From Flaccisagitta enflata (Eukaryota; Chaetognatha; Sagittoidea; Aphragmophora): a DNA stretch of 64,000 nucleotides. Location: positions 94,488,001-94,552,000 of the forward strand of contig OZ231126.1 in assembly GCA_965153355.1 (NCBI GenBank). The letters run 5' to 3'. Shown here in pieces: positions 60,816-64,000 of the stretch. Every line of letters starts with the position of its first letter. The first letter of the stretch is position 1. Below the pieces are notes generated by a model, which did not search any database, was not told where the DNA came from, and worked only from the letters and a program-made list of their open reading frames with translations. The position numbers were made by a program, and so were the translations under genes.

Positions 60816-61860
60816 ACATGTTCCTGCAAATTTCTGCTTGTTTCATGTATATTCCTGCTTGTTTCATGCATGTTCCTGCTAATTCCTGCTTGTTTCATGC
60901 ATATTCCTGCTTATTCCTCCTTGTTTCATGCATGTTCCTGCTAATTCCTGTTTGTTTCTTGCATGTTCCTGCTAATTCCTGGATGTTTCATGCATGTTCC
61001 TGCTAATTCCTGCTTGTTTCATGCATGTTCCTGCCAATTCCTGCTTGTTTGATGCATGTTCCTACTAATTCCTGCTTGTTTGATGCATGTTTCTGCTTAT
61101 TCCTGCTTGTTTCATGCATGTTTCTGCGAATTCTTGGTTGTTTCATGCATGTTCCTGCTGATTCCTGTATGTTTCATGCATGTTCCTGCTAATTCCTGCT
61201 TGTTTCATGCATGTTCCTGCTAAATCCTGCTTATTTCATGCATATTCCTGCTTATTCCTGCTTGTTTCATGCATGTTCCTGCTAATTCCTGACTGTTTCA
61301 TGCATGTTCCTACTAATTCCTGTATGTTTCATGCATGTTCCTGCTAATTTCTGCTTGTTTCATGCATATTCCTGCTAATTCCTGCTTGTTTCATGCATAT
61401 TCCTTCTTATTCCAGCTTGTTTCATGCATGTTCCTGCTAATTCCTGGATGTTTCATGCATGTTCCTGCTAATTCCTGTATGTTTCATGCATGTTCCTGCT
61501 AATTCCTGCTTGTTTCATGCATGTTCCTGCTAATTCCTGGTTGTTTCATGCATGTTCCTGCTAATTCCTGACTGTTTCATGCATGTTCCTGTTCATTTCT
61601 GCTTGTTTCATGCATGTTCCTGCTAATTTCTACATGTTTCATACATGTTCCTGTTGATTCATGCATTTCTTGTGAATGTTCCTGCTAATTCCTGAATGTT
61701 TTATACATGTTCTCATTAATTCCTGCATATTTTATGCATGTTCCTGCTTATTCCCTTTTGTTTCATACATGTTCCTGCTAATTTATGCAGATCTTAAGTA
61801 TGTTCCTGCTAATTCCTGCATGTTTCATACATGTTCCTGTTCATTCCCAAAAACAAGTAG
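60816..61860. repeat. 31-bp minisatellite
   Basis: About 33 units of TTCCTGCTAATTCCTGCTTG plus TTTCATGCATG. CATGCATG is palindromic in each unit. The last units invert to AAGCAGGAA orientation at about 61850-61910. Confidence 0.95.
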
Positions 61861-62132
61861 GAATAAGCAGGAACATGTAAAAAACAAAAAGCAGTAAGCA
61901 GGAATGTGCCAGGAATCAACAAGATCACATGAAAAATTCATATAAATTCCCAGGAATTGTGAGTAGTTACAAAAAAAATCCCGGGAATTCCCGGGAATTA
62001 CAAAGAAAATTCCCGCGAAATAATGTCACTTAAAACAAAGGGATAATTGCGTTGTGTAGTCCTCCTTTACAAAAGAAATATCAATAACGCTGGTGAAAAA
62101 TGCAAGGGGATCAGATTTTAGTGAGATGCCCA

Positions 62133-63526
62133 CTTTTTGGGCAGCGGCCCCGAAGGGGCCAATGACCCATGCTTTCACACATAGGGGAAATTTTTCCTTC
62201 TTCTTCCTCTTCTCCTCCCCCTTCCACCCCCTTCGAAGCTCATATCCTGGCCTTGGGGCCCAAATCCTAGCCTTGAGGCCCAAATTCTAGCCTCAAGGCC
62301 CAAATCCTAGCCTCAAGGCTCAAATCCTGACCTTAAGGCTCAAATCCAAACCTTGAGGCTCAAATCCCAACCTTGAGGCTCAAATCCCAGTCTAGAGGCC
62401 CATATCCTAGCCTCAAGGCTCACATCCCAGCCTCAAGGCTCACATCCCAGCCTTGAAGCTCAAATCACAGCATCGTGGCTCAAATCCCAGCCTAAAGTCT
62501 CAAATCCCAGCCTCATGCCTCATATCCCAGCCTCGAGGCTTTAAACAGGTCGCCCAAGGGCAATATGTGGTCAGCGATACCCGTTGCCCTACTTTGAGTG
62601 ACTGTGAATTAGAGTGAGGGGAAGCAGGGCAGCGGCCCCGAAGGGGACGAAGTCCTGTAGAACACAGGGGGACTTTTGTTCGTCCTACCTGAAGTGGATG
62701 AGATGCTATAGAGGGCTGACTGAAGGCATTTAAGAGCCTAAACTGAGGTCTAAGAAGGCTGGTATAAGGCCTGAGAATGCCAATTGGAAGCTTGAGAGGT
62801 CTGATTTGAGGCTTGAGAGAGCTGGATTAAGGCTTGAAAGGCCAGAGGACTGATTTGAAGCCTGGGAGCAATAAATTGAGGTTTAGATGGCTGATTTGAG
62901 GCATGAGAGGCCTAATTTGAGGCATGAGAGGCCAGGTTTGAGGCCTGAGAATTTGGATTTGAGGCCTGAGAAGCCAGATTTGAGGCCTGAGAGGCCAGAT
63001 TTGAGGCCTGAGAGGCCAGATTTGAGGCCTGAGAGGCTGGATTTGAGACCTGAGAGGCTTGATTTGAGGCCTGAGAGGCCAGATTTGAGGCCTGAGAGGT
63101 CTGATAAGGGGGGGACTAACGGACGGGCGAACGAACGAACGAACGGACAAACGAAAGTCCCCCTGTGTTCTACAGGACTTTGTCCCCTTCGGGGCCGCTG
63201 CCCAAAAATAGATCCATGGCTCAAACCACAGCCTAGAGACTCAAATCCCAGCCTTGAGGCTCATATCCCAGCCTAATGCCTCAAATCCCAGCCTCAAACC
63301 TCAAATCCCAGCCTTGAGGCTCAAATCGCAGCCTCGAGGCTCAAATTGCAGCCTCAAGGCTCAAATCAAAGATTCATGGCTCAAATCACTGCCTTGAGGC
63401 TCAAATCCCATCATTGATGCTCAAATTCAATCCTAGAGCTGCCGCTGCCCCTCTCACCATCACACACCCACATATAATCACATAGGGGCAACGGGTACCG
63501 CTGACCATCTAACGCTTTTGCGACTA
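62133..63526. mobile_element. series E modular element split by a series D copy
   Basis: CTTTTTGGGCAGCGGCCCCG, AAGGGGCCAATGACCCATGC, TTTCACACATAGGGGAAATT, then 20-bp units (CAAATCCCAGCCTTGAGGCT) to 62542. The array resumes at 63209, then TGCCGCTGCCCCTCTCACC, AGGGGCAACGGGTACCGCTG, CTAACGCTTTTGCGACTA. No target duplication seen. Confidence 0.85.
62543..63208 (+). mobile_element. series D modular element nested in series E
   Basis: AAACAGGTCGCCCAAGGGCA, TATGTGGTCAGCGATACCCG, inner arm GGGCAGCGGCCCCGAAGGGG, AAGTCCTGTAGAACACAGGG, a 21-bp minisatellite (GAGGCCTGAGAGGCCAGATT, about 62920-63105), GAACGAACGAACGAACGG and the mirrored end TTCGGGGCCGCTGCCCAAAA. The most complete D copy. Confidence 0.9.

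Positions 63527-64000
<474 letters not shown>

Larger units (their letters stand above)
59481..62061. mobile_element. large foldback element filled with minisatellites
   Basis: Left GTAGTCCACAACGCAAATG, AGTGATATTAATTCCCGGGA; right inverse GGACTACACAACGCAATTAT, AAGTGACATTATTTCGCGGG. Both ends then carry GGGAATTCCCGGGAATT units. Inside are TCCTGATTC repeats, a (TC)n array and two large minisatellites. The end sequences resemble the 483-bp element at 52879. No coding capacity. Confidence 0.65.

Noticed and set aside
62827-63276. Repeats reading RPERPDLRPERPDL as a structured protein
   Set aside because: A 21-bp minisatellite keeps one frame open; it is the series D interior.

Overview
The window is eukaryotic, repeat-dominated, non-genic DNA. 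I see no convincing host gene, tRNA, rRNA or CRISPR array. Remnants of several retrotransposon classes (LINEs with RRM-type ORF1, EEP endonuclease and reverse transcriptase; a Ty3-like Gag-protease segment), TA-flanked and 8-bp-TSD MITEs, and very long microsatellites point to a metazoan, possibly a marine invertebrate. Species cannot be fixed from the sequence. By my tally simple and tandem repeats cover about 12 kb of the 64 kb, and nearly every long open frame is a translation of one of these arrays.

Layout. 1-11.6 kb: (TC)n, (AAC)n, (GT)n, (GA)n arrays and two purine-rich minisatellites (47 bp and 44 bp periods). 11.6-14.5 kb: 1.7 kb of (GAAA)n and 0.6 kb of (CAT)n. 14.6-16.6 kb: an intact LINE-type ORF1 with no ORF2. 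16.8-22.6 kb: small MITEs and modular elements. 22.6-28.3 kb: a decayed full-length LINE on the minus strand, inserted in a 46-bp minisatellite and itself carrying a hAT-like MITE. 28.9-43.7 kb: microsatellites, modular elements and TA-flanked MITEs. 43.8-47.8 kb: Ty3-like debris including a nearly intact Gag and protease separated by one in-frame stop. 48-57 kb: foldback elements, (GA)n and a partly duplicated block with a 305-bp tandem repeat. 57.5-58.6 kb: LINE 3' fragment, minus strand. 59.5-62.1 kb: a foldback element filled with two minisatellites. 62.1-63.5 kb: nested modular elements.

The most interesting content is two series of short modular elements. Series A/B/C (22 recognisable copies, 0.1-0.46 kb) has a T-run followed by a near-perfect terminal hairpin (core AGTCGCG/CGCGACT), a (CCGT)n-type microsatellite, a variable interior, and an inverted copy of the hairpin arm about 20-25 bp before the other end, which closes with GGCCTTGTT or GGGCTTGTT. 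Series D/E/F (9 copies) has the same plan with different sequences: a TTTTTGGGCAG-hairpin end (CGGCCCC/GGGGCCG), a related 20-23 bp minisatellite interior, an inner inverted arm, and a head containing GGTCAGCGGTACCC. Asymmetric inverted ends, a terminal hairpin and a microsatellite core recall the non-autonomous Helentron (HINE/DINE-1, bivalve 'pearl'-type) elements, but two 8-bp target duplications in series D/E complicate that reading. For these copies strand '+' means the T-run/hairpin end is on the left.

No gene network can be described; the coding remnants belong to independent transposons, most of them dead.
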